Shown here one piece after another: positions 1 through 8,195 of a DNA stretch of 43,074 nucleotides. Source of the stretch: Burkholderiales bacterium (lineage in GTDB: Bacteria > Pseudomonadota > Gammaproteobacteria > Burkholderiales > Burkholderiaceae_C); the NCBI GenBank assembly GCA_947448955.1, contig CANFPU010000015.1, forward strand, positions 1 to 43,074, given 5' to 3'. Positions within the stretch are counted from its first letter, which is position 1; every line of letters begins with the position of its first letter. The notes beneath the pieces are model-generated. The model was not told the origin of the DNA. It made no database searches and saw only the letters and a program-made list of their open reading frames with translations. The translations under genes were made by a program, and so were the position numbers.

Positions 1-1182
1 CAGGCCGCTGAGAGCTTTGGCATCCCGGCCGTCAACGGCGCCAAGGTGCTGCTCGAGGCCTTCAACAAAGGCGCCGCACCCGCGCCCTACAACAAGGTCG
101 GCTTCGGCGGCATGAGGCTCGAGTTCGTCTACGTCGACGAGAACGGCGGCGCGACCAAACAGGTGCAGGAGTTGAAGAACCTGTACGACCGCGAGAAAGT
201 CGACGCGGTGCTGGGCTATGTCGGCTCCGGCGACTGCCTGGCGGTGGCGCCCGCGGCCGAGGAAATGAAAAAGTTTTTGATCCTCTACGACTGCGGCTCA
301 CCACGGATCTTCGAGGACAACAAGTTCAACTATGTCTTCCGTACCGCCGCGCACGGCGCGATGGACAACGTCGCGCTGGCGCGCTACATCAAGGCCAAGA
401 ATGTCAAGGCCGACACCTTCAACATGATCAACCAGGACTACGCCTGGGGCCAGGATTCGAAGAAAGACTTCACCTGGTCGATGGAAAAGCTGCTCCCTGC
501 CGCCAAGGTCGGCGAAGACCAGTTGCCCAAGTTCGGCGCCGGCCAGTACGGCACCGAGATCTCGGCCTTGATGGCCAAGCCCGCCGACGTGACGCATTCC
601 AGCCTGTGGGGCGGCGATCTGCAGGCTTTCATCCTGCAGGCCGGCCCGCGCGGCCTGTTCAAGAAGACCCAAGTCGTGCTCTCGGCCGGCGACCATGTGC
701 TGCCTGGCCTGGGCGACAAGATGCCCGACGGCGTGATCCTCGGCGCCCGCGGCGCCTACGGCCTGATGTCGCCCAAGAGTGCGCTCAACGATTGGTGGTG
801 GGATCTGTACTCCAAGGCCTACAACGTCTACCCGGTGCAAGCACCTTACCGCATGGTGCAAGGCCTGCTGGGCTTGAAGCTGGCGGCCGAAAAGGCCATG
901 GCCGCCAACGGCGGCAAGAAGCCCAACCACGACCAACTCGCCGCAGCGCTCAAAGGCCTGGAATGGGATTCGCCGGCCGGCAAGATCAAGATGGCGATTG
1001 CCGATGGCCACCAGGCGATCCAGGAGACAGCGATCGCCAAGACGCGCTACGACGCCGCGAAGAAGATGGTGATGCTCGACGACATCATGCGTTTCCCGGC
1101 CGAATGCGTGAATCCGCCAGCGACGATGAAGTCGGAAGACTGGATCAAGGCTGGGTTCCCGGGCGCCAAAGGATGCCCATAA
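1..1182 (+). CDS. Liv-type ABC transporter substrate-binding protein, 5' partial (cassette A)
   Basis: Periplasmic binding protein of the type 1 fold (Peripla_BP_6), which captures a small organic ligand and delivers it to the LivHM-type permeases encoded just downstream. The frame is open from base 1, so the start codon and signal peptide lie outside the window; a GTG at 46 is internal, because the residues before it (QAAESFGIPAVNGAK) already fit the family. The segment LEFVYVDENGGATKQVQELKN is the usual first-lobe region in which a ligand-loaded protein uses auxiliary substrate-processing helices, and VDAVLGYVGSGDCLAVAPAA is the typical pocket-wall stretch. The C-terminus (PAECVNPPATMKSEDW) resembles binding proteins for aromatic or hydroxylated acids more than LivJ, but this is only an impression. 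Ligand unknown. It is first of seven co-directional genes. Confidence 0.9.
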   Translation, partial: QAAESFGIPAVNGAKVLLEAFNKGAAPAPYNKVGFGGMRLEFVYVDENGGATKQVQELKNLYDREKVDAVLGYVGSGDCLAVAPAAEEMKKFLILYDCGSPRIFEDNKFNYVFRTAAHGAMDNVALARYIKAKNVKADTFNMINQDYAWGQDSKKDFTWSMEKLLPAAKVGEDQLPKFGAGQYGTEISALMAKPADVTHSSLWGGDLQAFILQAGPRGLFKKTQVVLSAGDHVLPGLGDKMPDGVILGARGAYGLMSPKSALNDWWWDLYSKAYNVYPVQAPYRMVQGLLGLKLAAEKAMAANGGKKPNHDQLAAALKGLEWDSPAGKIKMAIADGHQAIQETAIAKTRYDAAKKMVMLDDIMRFPAECVNPPATMKSEDWIKAGFPGAKGCP

Positions 1183-1273
1183 GCTCCCTGCGCAGCGGCC
1201 TGACAGCCGCCTTGCAGGCATGCCCCCAGCGGACCGGCAGCGCCGGATCCGCGGCGGCCACTTAACGGACGGC

Positions 1274-1290
1274 GGCGCGCGCTGCGCGCC
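1274..1290. repeat. Perfect triloop hairpin between binding protein and livH (cassette A)
   Basis: GGCGCGC, loop GCT, GCGCGCC: a perfect 7-bp stem in the 144-bp gap 1183-1326. There is no T-run, so it is not a classical intrinsic terminator. Hairpins behind a binding-protein gene often protect the upstream mRNA and so give more binding protein than permease; that role is inference. A good Shine-Dalgarno sequence (GAGGAAG near 1313) follows it for the next gene. Confidence 0.4.
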
Positions 1291-1326
1291 GACCGCAGCC
1301 GATAGCCACACCGAGGAAGTCGCCCG

Positions 1327-2223
1327 ATGGCAGCAACACTCACCATACTGATCGACGGCCTGACCTATGCGTCCTGGCTGTTCATCGTCGCGCTCGGGCT
1401 CACGCTGGTATTTGGCGTGCTCAAGATTCTCAACATCGCGCACGGCAGCTTTTACGCACTGGGCGCTTACGCAGCGGCCAGCTTCGTCGGCTGGGCCGCC
1501 AGCATGAAATGGGCGCCCGGGCTCTCGCTGGTGGCGATGCTGCTGGCGGCGGTGGCGGTGGCGGCGATCGTCGCGCCGTTAACCGAGCGTGGGCTGATGC
1601 GATTCTTCTATGGCCGCGACGAAGTGTTGCTGGTGCTGGTGACCTACGCGATGTTCCTGATCATGGAGGATGTCACCAAGCTGGTCTGGGGCGCCAACCC
1701 TTATTACGTGTCCGAACCCTACAGCCTGTTCGGCAACCTCGACATCGGCGTGCAGACCTATGTCGGCTATGACTTCGCGCTGGTCGCGCTGGCGCTGATC
1801 GTTGGGCTGGCGGTCTGGTGGGGGCTAAACCGCACCCGCAGCGGCAAGATCGTGCTGGCGGTAATCCACAGCGCCGAGATCGCTGCCAGCATGGGCGTCA
1901 ACGTCTCGCGCGTCTACATGGGCGCTTTCTCGGTCGGCATTTTCCTGGCCGCGCTCGGCGGGGCCTTCACCGCACCGATGATCTCGGTTCAACCGGGCGT
2001 ATCGGTCGGGGTGATCATCGTGTCGTTCGCGGTCGTGATCATCGGCGGGCTGGGCAGCATCGAAGGCGCCGCGGTGGGCGCGCTGATCGTCGGCATGGCC
2101 AGGTCGCTGGCGGTGCATGTGGCGCCGGTGACCGAGCTGTTCTCGGTCTACGTCGTGATGGCCATCGTGCTGATGTTCAGGCCTGAAGGCCTTTTCCAGC
2201 GCATCCAAGCCAGAAAAATATGA
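1327..2223 (+). CDS. LivH-type ABC permease (cassette A)
   Basis: Inner-membrane permease subunit of a branched-chain amino acid/HAAT family ABC importer (BPD_transp_2). The 298 residues are almost all hydrophobic segments. Family hallmarks are visible: GLTLVFGVLKILNIAHGSFY near residues 26-45 and the C-terminal VVIIGGLGSIEGAAVGALIVG. The start is preceded by GAGGAAG at about 7 bases. The stop overlaps the next start as ATGA (2220-2223), showing translational coupling to the LivM partner. It should pair with LivM to form the transmembrane channel energised by the two ATPases downstream. Confidence 0.92.
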   Translation: MAATLTILIDGLTYASWLFIVALGLTLVFGVLKILNIAHGSFYALGAYAAASFVGWAASMKWAPGLSLVAMLLAAVAVAAIVAPLTERGLMRFFYGRDEVLLVLVTYAMFLIMEDVTKLVWGANPYYVSEPYSLFGNLDIGVQTYVGYDFALVALALIVGLAVWWGLNRTRSGKIVLAVIHSAEIAASMGVNVSRVYMGAFSVGIFLAALGGAFTAPMISVQPGVSVGVIIVSFAVVIIGGLGSIEGAAVGALIVGMARSLAVHVAPVTELFSVYVVMAIVLMFRPEGLFQRIQARKI

Positions 2224-3176
2224 GCCAGACCCAAACCACTGTTGGCCATGGCCGCACCGTGGCCCTGGGCCTGGCTGCCTTGACCGTGCTGGCCCTGGCC
2301 GGCCTGGTGATGCCGAAATGGCTGACCTTCCTGCTGACGATGGCCGCCGCCAACGGCCTGGTCTCGCTCGGCATCGTCGGTCTGATGCGTGGGGGCGTCG
2401 TGCCCTTCGGACAGGGCATGATGCTGGCGCTGGGTGGGTACGCTGCGGCGCTGGCTTTCAACAAGCTCGGCCTCACCGATGCGTTGCTGCTCGCGCTCGG
2501 CGGTGGCGTGGTGGCCACTTTGGTGGCCGCGCCATTTGCGCCGCTGCTGTCGCGCTACCGCGGCATCTTCTTTGCGATGCTGACACTCGCGCTGTCGATG
2601 GTGACCTACGGCCTGCTGATGAAGCTCAGCATGCTGGGGGGCTCAGACGGCTTCAACCTGGGCCGACCGACGCTGTTGGGCCGGGTGCTGGCGGACGCCT
2701 GGGTTGGCTACGCGCTGTATGTGCTGACGATCGCGCTGGCCACCGTGATGGCCTTGCTGGCGCGGATCTACTTCGACTCGACGCGCGGCCTGGTGACGCT
2801 GGCGGTGCGGGAGAACGAACTGCGGGTCGAATACCTGGGCGGATCGGTGCGGCAGGCGATGACGATCAACTTCATCCTCGCCGCTTTCTGCGGCGGCATG
2901 GGTGGCGCGCTGGCCGTGATGTCACTGGGCCATGTGGAGCCCACCTTCAGCTTCTGGACCACCTCGGGCGAGTTCGTCTTCGTCGCGATCCTGGCCGGTT
3001 GGCAGAGCGTGGCGGCGGTGTTCATCGCCAGCACCGTGCTGGAGGTGGTCCGCTCGTTCTCGAGCGCCTATTTCCCCAACACCTGGCAGCTGGCACTCGG
3101 GCTGTTCCTGCTGTTCGTGATCCGCTTTCTACCCAAGGGCATCGGTTCGCTGTGGATGCGTGGGAGCACGAAATGA
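2220..3176 (+). CDS. LivM-type ABC permease (cassette A)
   Basis: Second membrane subunit of the cassette A importer, 318 residues. It carries the LivM pattern: a central RYRGIFFAMLTLALSMVTYG stretch, the cytoplasmic coupling region LVTLAVRENELRVEYLGGSV, and a C-terminal run ending in VIRFLPKGIGSL. It overlaps livH by 4 bases (ATGA) and livG by 4 bases (ATGA at 3173-3176), so the three are translated as a unit. The coupling helix normally reads LRAIRDNExxA; here it is TLAVRENELRVEYLG, a mild deviation. Substrate unknown. Confidence 0.92.
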   Translation: MSQTQTTVGHGRTVALGLAALTVLALAGLVMPKWLTFLLTMAAANGLVSLGIVGLMRGGVVPFGQGMMLALGGYAAALAFNKLGLTDALLLALGGGVVATLVAAPFAPLLSRYRGIFFAMLTLALSMVTYGLLMKLSMLGGSDGFNLGRPTLLGRVLADAWVGYALYVLTIALATVMALLARIYFDSTRGLVTLAVRENELRVEYLGGSVRQAMTINFILAAFCGGMGGALAVMSLGHVEPTFSFWTTSGEFVFVAILAGWQSVAAVFIASTVLEVVRSFSSAYFPNTWQLALGLFLLFVIRFLPKGIGSLWMRGSTK

Positions 3177-3928
3177 GCCTGCTGCTGCAAGCCCAGGGAC
3201 TGGGCAAACGATTCGGCGCCGTGGTCGCGGCGGCCGATCTGAACATCAACGTGCACACGGGTGAGCGGGTCAGCCTGATCGGCAGCAACGGCGCCGGCAA
3301 GACCACCTTCGTCAACATGATCACCGGCTACATGAAGCCCGACCAGGGTCGCATCACGCTGGACGGTCTGGACATCACGCCGCTGGCGCCGCGCGCCATC
3401 ACCCAGTTGGGCGTGGCACGCTCGTTCCAGATTCCGCAGCTCTTCGGCGACCTGACGGTACAGGACAACATGCTGGTGGCCAATGCCTGCCACGACCAGA
3501 AACTCAGCTTCTGGCAGCCGGCGCGCCGGCCCGAGGCGATCGACCGCGCCGAGACCTTGCTCGAGCGGTTCGGCCTGGCCGAGCACCGCGATCGCCGGGT
3601 TGCCGAATTGCCGGGCGGCGTGCGCAAGCTGCTCGACATCGCGATGGCACTGACCGCCAGCCCGAAACTGCTGCTGTTGGACGAGCCGACCAGCGGGGTT
3701 TCGGCCGACGAGAAGTTTCCGATGATGGACACCATCATGGCCGCGCTCGGCCAGGAGGCCGGCACCACGGTGCTGTTCGTCGAACACGACATGGACATCG
3801 TCGAGCGCCATGCCAGCCGGGTCATCGCTTTCTACGCCGGCCGCGTGATCGCCGACGACCAGCCTGCCATCGCACTGGCCACCGACGATGTGCGCCGCTA
3901 CGTCACCGGCGAACTGCTGCAAGAGTAG
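3173..3928 (+). CDS. LivG-type ABC ATPase (cassette A)
   Basis: Cytoplasmic ATPase, 251 residues. Walker A GSNGAGKTT lies at residues 37-45, Walker B LLLLDEP near 167-173 and the H-loop VEHD near 203. The signature region reads LPGGVRKLLDIAMAL, a Liv-family variant of LSGGQ. The C-terminal tail DDVRRYVTGELLQE is the short LivG-type extension. I start the gene at the ATG that overlaps the livM stop; the frame stays open far upstream, but that part lies inside livM in another frame and has no family similarity. Confidence 0.92.
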   Translation: MSLLLQAQGLGKRFGAVVAAADLNINVHTGERVSLIGSNGAGKTTFVNMITGYMKPDQGRITLDGLDITPLAPRAITQLGVARSFQIPQLFGDLTVQDNMLVANACHDQKLSFWQPARRPEAIDRAETLLERFGLAEHRDRRVAELPGGVRKLLDIAMALTASPKLLLLDEPTSGVSADEKFPMMDTIMAALGQEAGTTVLFVEHDMDIVERHASRVIAFYAGRVIADDQPAIALATDDVRRYVTGELLQE

Positions 3929-3946
3929 CCCAGGAAAGCTCAAACC

Positions 3947-4600
3947 ATGCTGAAGATTGAAGCCATCCATGTCGCGCACGGCTCGGTGCTCGCACTGCGC
4001 GGTCTGTCACTGACGGTGGCCGATGGCACGATGGTCGGACTGGTCGGACGCAATGGCGCTGGCAAGACGACCCTGCTGCGGTCGGTCATGGGCCACCTGA
4101 AGCCGAGCCAGGGCGGCATCACTTTCGACGGCCAGGACCTGGTCGCGCTGCCCAGCCATGCACGCGCAGCGATGGGCATAGGCTACATGCCCGAGGACCG
4201 CGGGCTGGTGCCGGAGCTGACCGTCGAGGAGAACATCCTGGTGCCAGTCTGGACCAACCCGGCGCTGAAAGAGTCCGAGCGACTGGCACTGGTCTACCGC
4301 GTGCTGCCCGAATTGCTCGAGATGCGTGAGCGCCGAGCGCTGCTGCTGTCGGGCGGCCAGCAAAAACTTGTCGCGCTGGCGCGGGCGCTGGCGGTGGGCA
4401 CCCGACTGCTGCTGCTCGACGAGCCTTTCGAGGGGGTCGCGCCGGCGCTGTCCAAGCGCCTGGGCGACGTGATCGCCGGCCTGAAGGGCAGCGCGGTGTC
4501 GGTGCTGATCGCCCAGAGCGACCTGAACCACTCGCGCAAGCTGGTCGACGCTGAATTCGTGATCGAGCGCGGCGCCAATGTGACGCTGGCCGCCGCTTGA
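3947..4600 (+). CDS. LivF-type ABC ATPase, short form (cassette A)
   Basis: Second ATPase of cassette A. Walker A GRNGAGKTT is at residues 34-42, signature LSGGQQK near 134-140 and Walker B RLLLLDEP near 152-159. At 217 residues it is shorter than the usual LivF of about 235: the segment after Walker B is condensed and the C-terminus stops at VIERGANVTLAAA, without the usual tail. After the switch-region strand it reads LIAQSDLNHS where LivF usually has LLVEQN. AGGAAAG lies upstream of the ATG with an 18-base gap after livG. The catalytic motifs are intact, so it should be functional. Confidence 0.9.
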   Translation: MLKIEAIHVAHGSVLALRGLSLTVADGTMVGLVGRNGAGKTTLLRSVMGHLKPSQGGITFDGQDLVALPSHARAAMGIGYMPEDRGLVPELTVEENILVPVWTNPALKESERLALVYRVLPELLEMRERRALLLSGGQQKLVALARALAVGTRLLLLDEPFEGVAPALSKRLGDVIAGLKGSAVSVLIAQSDLNHSRKLVDAEFVIERGANVTLAAA

Positions 4601-4661
4601 TGGACGTGAGCGCAGCGCGAGTCGATGGTCGAGGCCACGCCATCGCCAGCGATGCCCGGCG

Positions 4662-6203
4662 ATGACCCAAAGCCCCTTTGAAAACCTCGCCAGCCTGCTG
4701 GCCGGCCATCCCAACGCTGCCGCGCTGCGCGATGAACACCAGTCACTGGGTCGCGAGCAACTGCTGTTAGCCGCAGGCCACGCCGCGCGCGCTCTGCATC
4801 ACCTGGGTCTGAAGCGAGGCGACGCGTTGGCGGTCTGGTTGCCCAACGGCGCAACCTGGCTGCAGCTGCTGTTTGCCGCAGCCCAGCTCGGCCTGCTGGT
4901 GGTGCCGGTCAGCACCCGCTACAAACCGGCCGAGGTCGGTCACCTGCTCAAGGTATCGCGGGCTCGTCTGCTGGTCCATCCCGGCCGCTTTCTGGGCGAG
5001 GACCGTGGGGAGGTGGCCCAAGCATTGCTCGCCGAGACGCCGACGCTCGAACAACTGTTGACGGTCGACGACGCCTCTGGGCTGATGCCGTTCGAGCGCA
5101 CGCGCACGCTGCCGCTGCCCGCCCAGACCGGCCAGGCGGGCGACCTGTTGTGCTGCTTCAGCACCTCGGGCACCACGGGCCCGCCCAAGCTGGCAGCGCA
5201 CAACCATGCCAGCATCACCCGCCATGCGCTGCAGGTGGCCCGCGCGATGGACTTGCGCCCGGGCGACGCGATGCTGTGCGCGCTGCCGCTGTTCGGCGTG
5301 TTCGGCTTCATGACCGCGCTGGCAACGCTGGCAGCGGGCGCGAGCTGCGTGCTGATGCCGGTCTTCGACGCCGGCGCCGCTGCGCAGTTGATCGCCGGGC
5401 AACACATCAGCCATGCGGTCGGCGCGGATTCGATGTTCGACCCGATGCTCAAGATCCCGAGGGCCGATTTCACCAGCCTGCGTCACCTCGCACTGGCCGA
5501 CTTCGCCGGGCTCTCGCTGCAGCTCACCCAGCAGGCCGATGTGATCGGTATTCGCAGCTCGGGCACCTACGGCTCGTCCGAGGTGTTCTCGCTGGTGGCG
5601 CTGCAGGATTGGCAGGCGCCGGCCGAACAACGCGCGCTGGCCGGTGGCACGCCGGTCGACCCGGCGATCGAGATTCGGGTGGTCGATCCGCAAACTCGCC
5701 TGCCGGTGCCTGATGGCCAAGCCGGCGAGTTGCAGATCCGCGGCCCCAACGTGCTGGCGCAGTACCTGAACAACCCCGAGGCCACGGCCCGCGCGCTGGA
5801 TGCTGACGGCTGGTTCAGCTCGGGCGATCTGGCCACCGCCCAGGGCAGGCGCTTCCACTACCTGGCACGCATTGGCGACAGCCTGCGGCTGCGTGGTTAC
5901 CTGGTGAACCCGGCAGACATCGAGGCCTGCCTGATGCAACACCCGGCAGTCGCGGGGGCCCAGGTGGTCGGCGTCAAGGTCGCGGGGGTCGGCGACCAGG
6001 CGATCGCTTTCGTCGTGCTGGCAAAACCGGATCCCGGCGAGGATGTGCTGCTGGCGCACTGCCGCCAGCACATGGCCTCGTACAAAGTCCCGCAGCGGGT
6101 TCAGGTGCTGCCCGCTTTCCCTAGCCTGGACGGGCCAAACGGCGTGAAGATCCAGAAGCGTTTGCTTCGAGAAATGGCCAGCGACTTGTTGGCCGCCCGC
6201 TGA
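4662..6203 (+). CDS. AMP-forming acyl/aryl-CoA ligase
   Basis: ANL-superfamily enzyme (AMP-binding plus C-terminal AMP-binding domain, 513 residues) that would activate a carboxylic acid with ATP to an acyl-adenylate and then a CoA thioester. Visible motifs: the phosphate loop STSGTTGPPK near residues 167-176, SSGTYGSSEVFSL, GWFSSGDLA, then RIGDSLRLRGYLVNPADIE as the hinge, and GVKIQKRLLRE near 493-503 containing the expected catalytic lysine. The P-loop has PPK where TGxPK is usual. It follows livF by 61 bases in the same direction and precedes a thioesterase, so the imported compound is probably a carboxylate that is trapped as its CoA ester. Acid specificity (aromatic, alicyclic or fatty) cannot be read here. 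Confidence 0.85.
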   Translation: MTQSPFENLASLLAGHPNAAALRDEHQSLGREQLLLAAGHAARALHHLGLKRGDALAVWLPNGATWLQLLFAAAQLGLLVVPVSTRYKPAEVGHLLKVSRARLLVHPGRFLGEDRGEVAQALLAETPTLEQLLTVDDASGLMPFERTRTLPLPAQTGQAGDLLCCFSTSGTTGPPKLAAHNHASITRHALQVARAMDLRPGDAMLCALPLFGVFGFMTALATLAAGASCVLMPVFDAGAAAQLIAGQHISHAVGADSMFDPMLKIPRADFTSLRHLALADFAGLSLQLTQQADVIGIRSSGTYGSSEVFSLVALQDWQAPAEQRALAGGTPVDPAIEIRVVDPQTRLPVPDGQAGELQIRGPNVLAQYLNNPEATARALDADGWFSSGDLATAQGRRFHYLARIGDSLRLRGYLVNPADIEACLMQHPAVAGAQVVGVKVAGVGDQAIAFVVLAKPDPGEDVLLAHCRQHMASYKVPQRVQVLPAFPSLDGPNGVKIQKRLLREMASDLLAAR

Positions 6204-6222
6204 ACCATGCCCGAGGACTTTC

Positions 6223-6654
6223 ATGCCAGATGACGCTCCGCCACAAGACCTGCAACGCTACCCGTTCTGGACTGAAGAGAAGCTGCGCAACGCCGACACC
6301 GACCGTCAAGGTCATGTCAACAACGCGGTGTTCGCGACCTTCTTCGAGGCTGGACGGATCGAGGTGCTGGGTGATCCACGCATCGCCGACCTCACCGCGT
6401 CGACCAGCATCGTCGTGGTTCGGCTGCTGATCGACTACCGACAAGAGCTGTTCTTCCCGGGACGGGTTCGCGTCGGCACGCGCACCGCGAAAGTCGGCAG
6501 GACCTCGTTCCAGTTCGAGCAGAGCTTGCAGTCGGCCGACGGTGAACATGGCCATGCTGAAGCCACCTGTGTACTGATCGACAAGGCCAGCCGCAAACCA
6601 ACGCCGGTGTCGGAGGCCTTGCGCAGCTTCCTGCTCGACCCGCAAGGTCGATAG
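6223..6654 (+). CDS. Hotdog-fold acyl-CoA thioesterase (4HBT type)
   Basis: A 143-residue YbgC/4-hydroxybenzoyl-CoA thioesterase-like protein. The signature DTDRQGHVNNAVFATFFEAGR lies at about residues 25-45, with Asp27 in the position of the 4HBT catalytic aspartate. The central strand VVRLLIDYRQELFFPGRVRVGTR and the late CVLIDKASRKPTPV also fit the family. GAGGAC stands about 6 bases before the ATG. Next to the acyl-CoA ligase it may release CoA from a dead-end thioester or act as a pathway step. It ends the cassette A operon; the next gene is on the opposite strand. Confidence 0.82.
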   Translation: MPDDAPPQDLQRYPFWTEEKLRNADTDRQGHVNNAVFATFFEAGRIEVLGDPRIADLTASTSIVVVRLLIDYRQELFFPGRVRVGTRTAKVGRTSFQFEQSLQSADGEHGHAEATCVLIDKASRKPTPVSEALRSFLLDPQGR

Positions 6655-6705
6655 CGGGCACTCTCAAGCAAATGTGGCTTTGCGGCTTGACCTCCACGGG
6701 GGACG

Positions 6706-6721
6706 GCCGGCTTCCGCCGGC
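6706..6721. terminator. Hairpin between convergent operons A and B
   Basis: GCCGGC, loop TTCC, GCCGGC: a perfect 6-bp stem inside the 77-bp gap (6655-6731) between the thioesterase and the convergent livF. Position and symmetry suit a bidirectional terminator, but neither side has a T-run, so the call is weak. Confidence 0.3.
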
Positions 6722-6731
6722 ACCGGGGCAA

Positions 6732-7436
6732 TCAATACAGGTCCATCAACGCCGCGTTGTCGTCGAGTTCAGCAGGCAAGGCTTCGCGCACCATGCGACC
6801 GGCTTTCATCACCACCACCCGGTCTGAGACCTTGAGCGCCTCGCGCACGTTCTGCTCGACCAGCAGGATGCTCATGCCGCGCGCTTGCTGCAGCGCACGG
6901 ATCGGTTGCATCAAGTCCTGGAACAGCTTCGGCGCCAGGCCTATCGAGGGCTCGTCCATGATCAGACAGCGCGGCTGGCCGAGCAACGCACGGCCTATCG
7001 ACACCATCTGCTGCTGACCGCCCGACAACAAGCCGGCGCGCTTGGTGTAGAAGCCCTTGACCGGCGGCAGCACCGACAAGACCCAGTCAATGCGCTCGGC
7101 GCGCTCGGCCTTGGCAATGCGAGCCAGTCCCAGGCGCCAGATCTCCTCGACCGTCAGGCTGGGGAAGATGCCGCGCCCTTCGGGCATTAGCGCAATCCCC
7201 AAATCAGCCAATTCGCTGGGCAAATGCGCCGCCAGCACCTGGCCGTCAACTTCCATCCGACCGCTGCTGGGTTTGATCAACCCGAACAAGGTCCGCATCA
7301 AGGTCGACTTGCCGGCACCGTTGTGGCCGATCAGGCACAGCACCTCGCCGGGCTTGAGTGCGATCGAAACATCCATCAGCACCGGCTTGCCGCCGTAGCC
7401 AACATGCAGGCCTTTCGCCTCGAGCACCGGTGTCAT
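6732..7436 (-). CDS. LivF-type ABC ATPase (cassette B)
   Basis: ATPase of the second Liv-type importer, 234 residues, the normal LivF length. Walker A GHNGAGKST at 37-45, signature LSGGQQQ at 137-143, Walker B CLIMDEPSIG near 157-166, and the LivF-typical LLVEQNV after the second strand. It is the last gene of cassette B, three bases after the livG stop. Confidence 0.93.
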   Translation of the reverse strand: MTPVLEAKGLHVGYGGKPVLMDVSIALKPGEVLCLIGHNGAGKSTLMRTLFGLIKPSSGRMEVDGQVLAAHLPSELADLGIALMPEGRGIFPSLTVEEIWRLGLARIAKAERAERIDWVLSVLPPVKGFYTKRAGLLSGGQQQMVSIGRALLGQPRCLIMDEPSIGLAPKLFQDLMQPIRALQQARGMSILLVEQNVREALKVSDRVVVMKAGRMVREALPAELDDNAALMDLY

Positions 7437-7439
7437 CGC

Positions 7440-8195
7440 TTAAGCCCGCTCACCAAAGTAGATCGACGCCAGCGCTGGGTCGGACAGGATGCTCTGCGGA
7501 TCGCCCTCGGCGAGCAAGCGGCCCTGGTCGAGAAAGGCGATCCGGTCGGAGATGCCTTTGACGATGTCGAGGTTGTGCTCAATGATGCAGATCGTGATGC
7601 CGCGACCGACCTGGTCGCGCAGCAACTTGATGAAACGCTCGTACGAACGCGGGTCCAGACCCGATGCCGGCTCATCGAGCAGCCACAGCCTGGCGCCTGC
7701 GCTAAGGATGCGCGCGATGGACAGGAACTTGCGCTCGGCATAGGCCAGGTCGATCGCACGGGTGTGGCGATGGTCGGCCAACCCGACTTGCTCGAGCGCG
7801 GACTCAGCGCGCGCCAGCCGCTCGGCCGCAGCAGCACGGCCGCCCGACTGCCAAAGCCAGGACCTGCGTTCAGTCACCGTCAGCGCGTTCTCCAGCACCG
7901 TCATCTGGTTGAACAGCTTGAGATCTTGAAACGTCCTGCCAATGCCGGCCTGCGCGATCTTCCAATGCGGCTGGCCCTTGATCGATCGGCCCAGCCAAGA
8001 AACGTCACCGGCGTCAGGCTCAAGCTGACCGGTGATCAGGTTGAACAGCGTCGTCTTGCCAGCGCCGTTCGGACCAACCAGCGTCGTGATGATGCCTTCG
8101 CGCAAGGCCAGCGAGACTCCGTCGACCGCCTTCAGCCCGCCGAAGGTGATCGCCAGACCCTGGGTCTCGAGCAGGATGTTCGGCGATTCGCTCAC
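7440..8195 (-). CDS. LivG-type ABC ATPase (cassette B)
   Basis: ATPase of cassette B, 251 residues from a GTG start. Walker A GPNGAGKTT is at 41-49, Walker B LWLLDEPASGLD follows, and the H-loop is IIEHNLDIV. The signature region is LAYAERKFLSIAR, a recurrent LivG-family deviation from LSGGQ. I chose the GTG at 8195 because it overlaps the livM stop as GTGA and places the ATPase start ten residues before the first strand; the longer open frame upstream lies within livM. Pairs with LivF downstream. Confidence 0.9.
   Translation of the reverse strand: MSESPNILLETQGLAITFGGLKAVDGVSLALREGIITTLVGPNGAGKTTLFNLITGQLEPDAGDVSWLGRSIKGQPHWKIAQAGIGRTFQDLKLFNQMTVLENALTVTERRSWLWQSGGRAAAAERLARAESALEQVGLADHRHTRAIDLAYAERKFLSIARILSAGARLWLLDEPASGLDPRSYERFIKLLRDQVGRGITICIIEHNLDIVKGISDRIAFLDQGRLLAEGDPQSILSDPALASIYFGERA

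Noticed and set aside
298-1443. Long antisense open frame opposite the cassette A binding protein
   Set aside because: High-GC antisense shadow with His/Arg/Gly-rich composition and no motif; the sense strand carries a clear protein family.
2318-3172. Upstream extension of the cassette A LivG frame
   Set aside because: It lies within livM in another frame, Arg/Asp/Ala-rich; the ATG at 3173 overlaps the livM stop and starts the ATPase domain.
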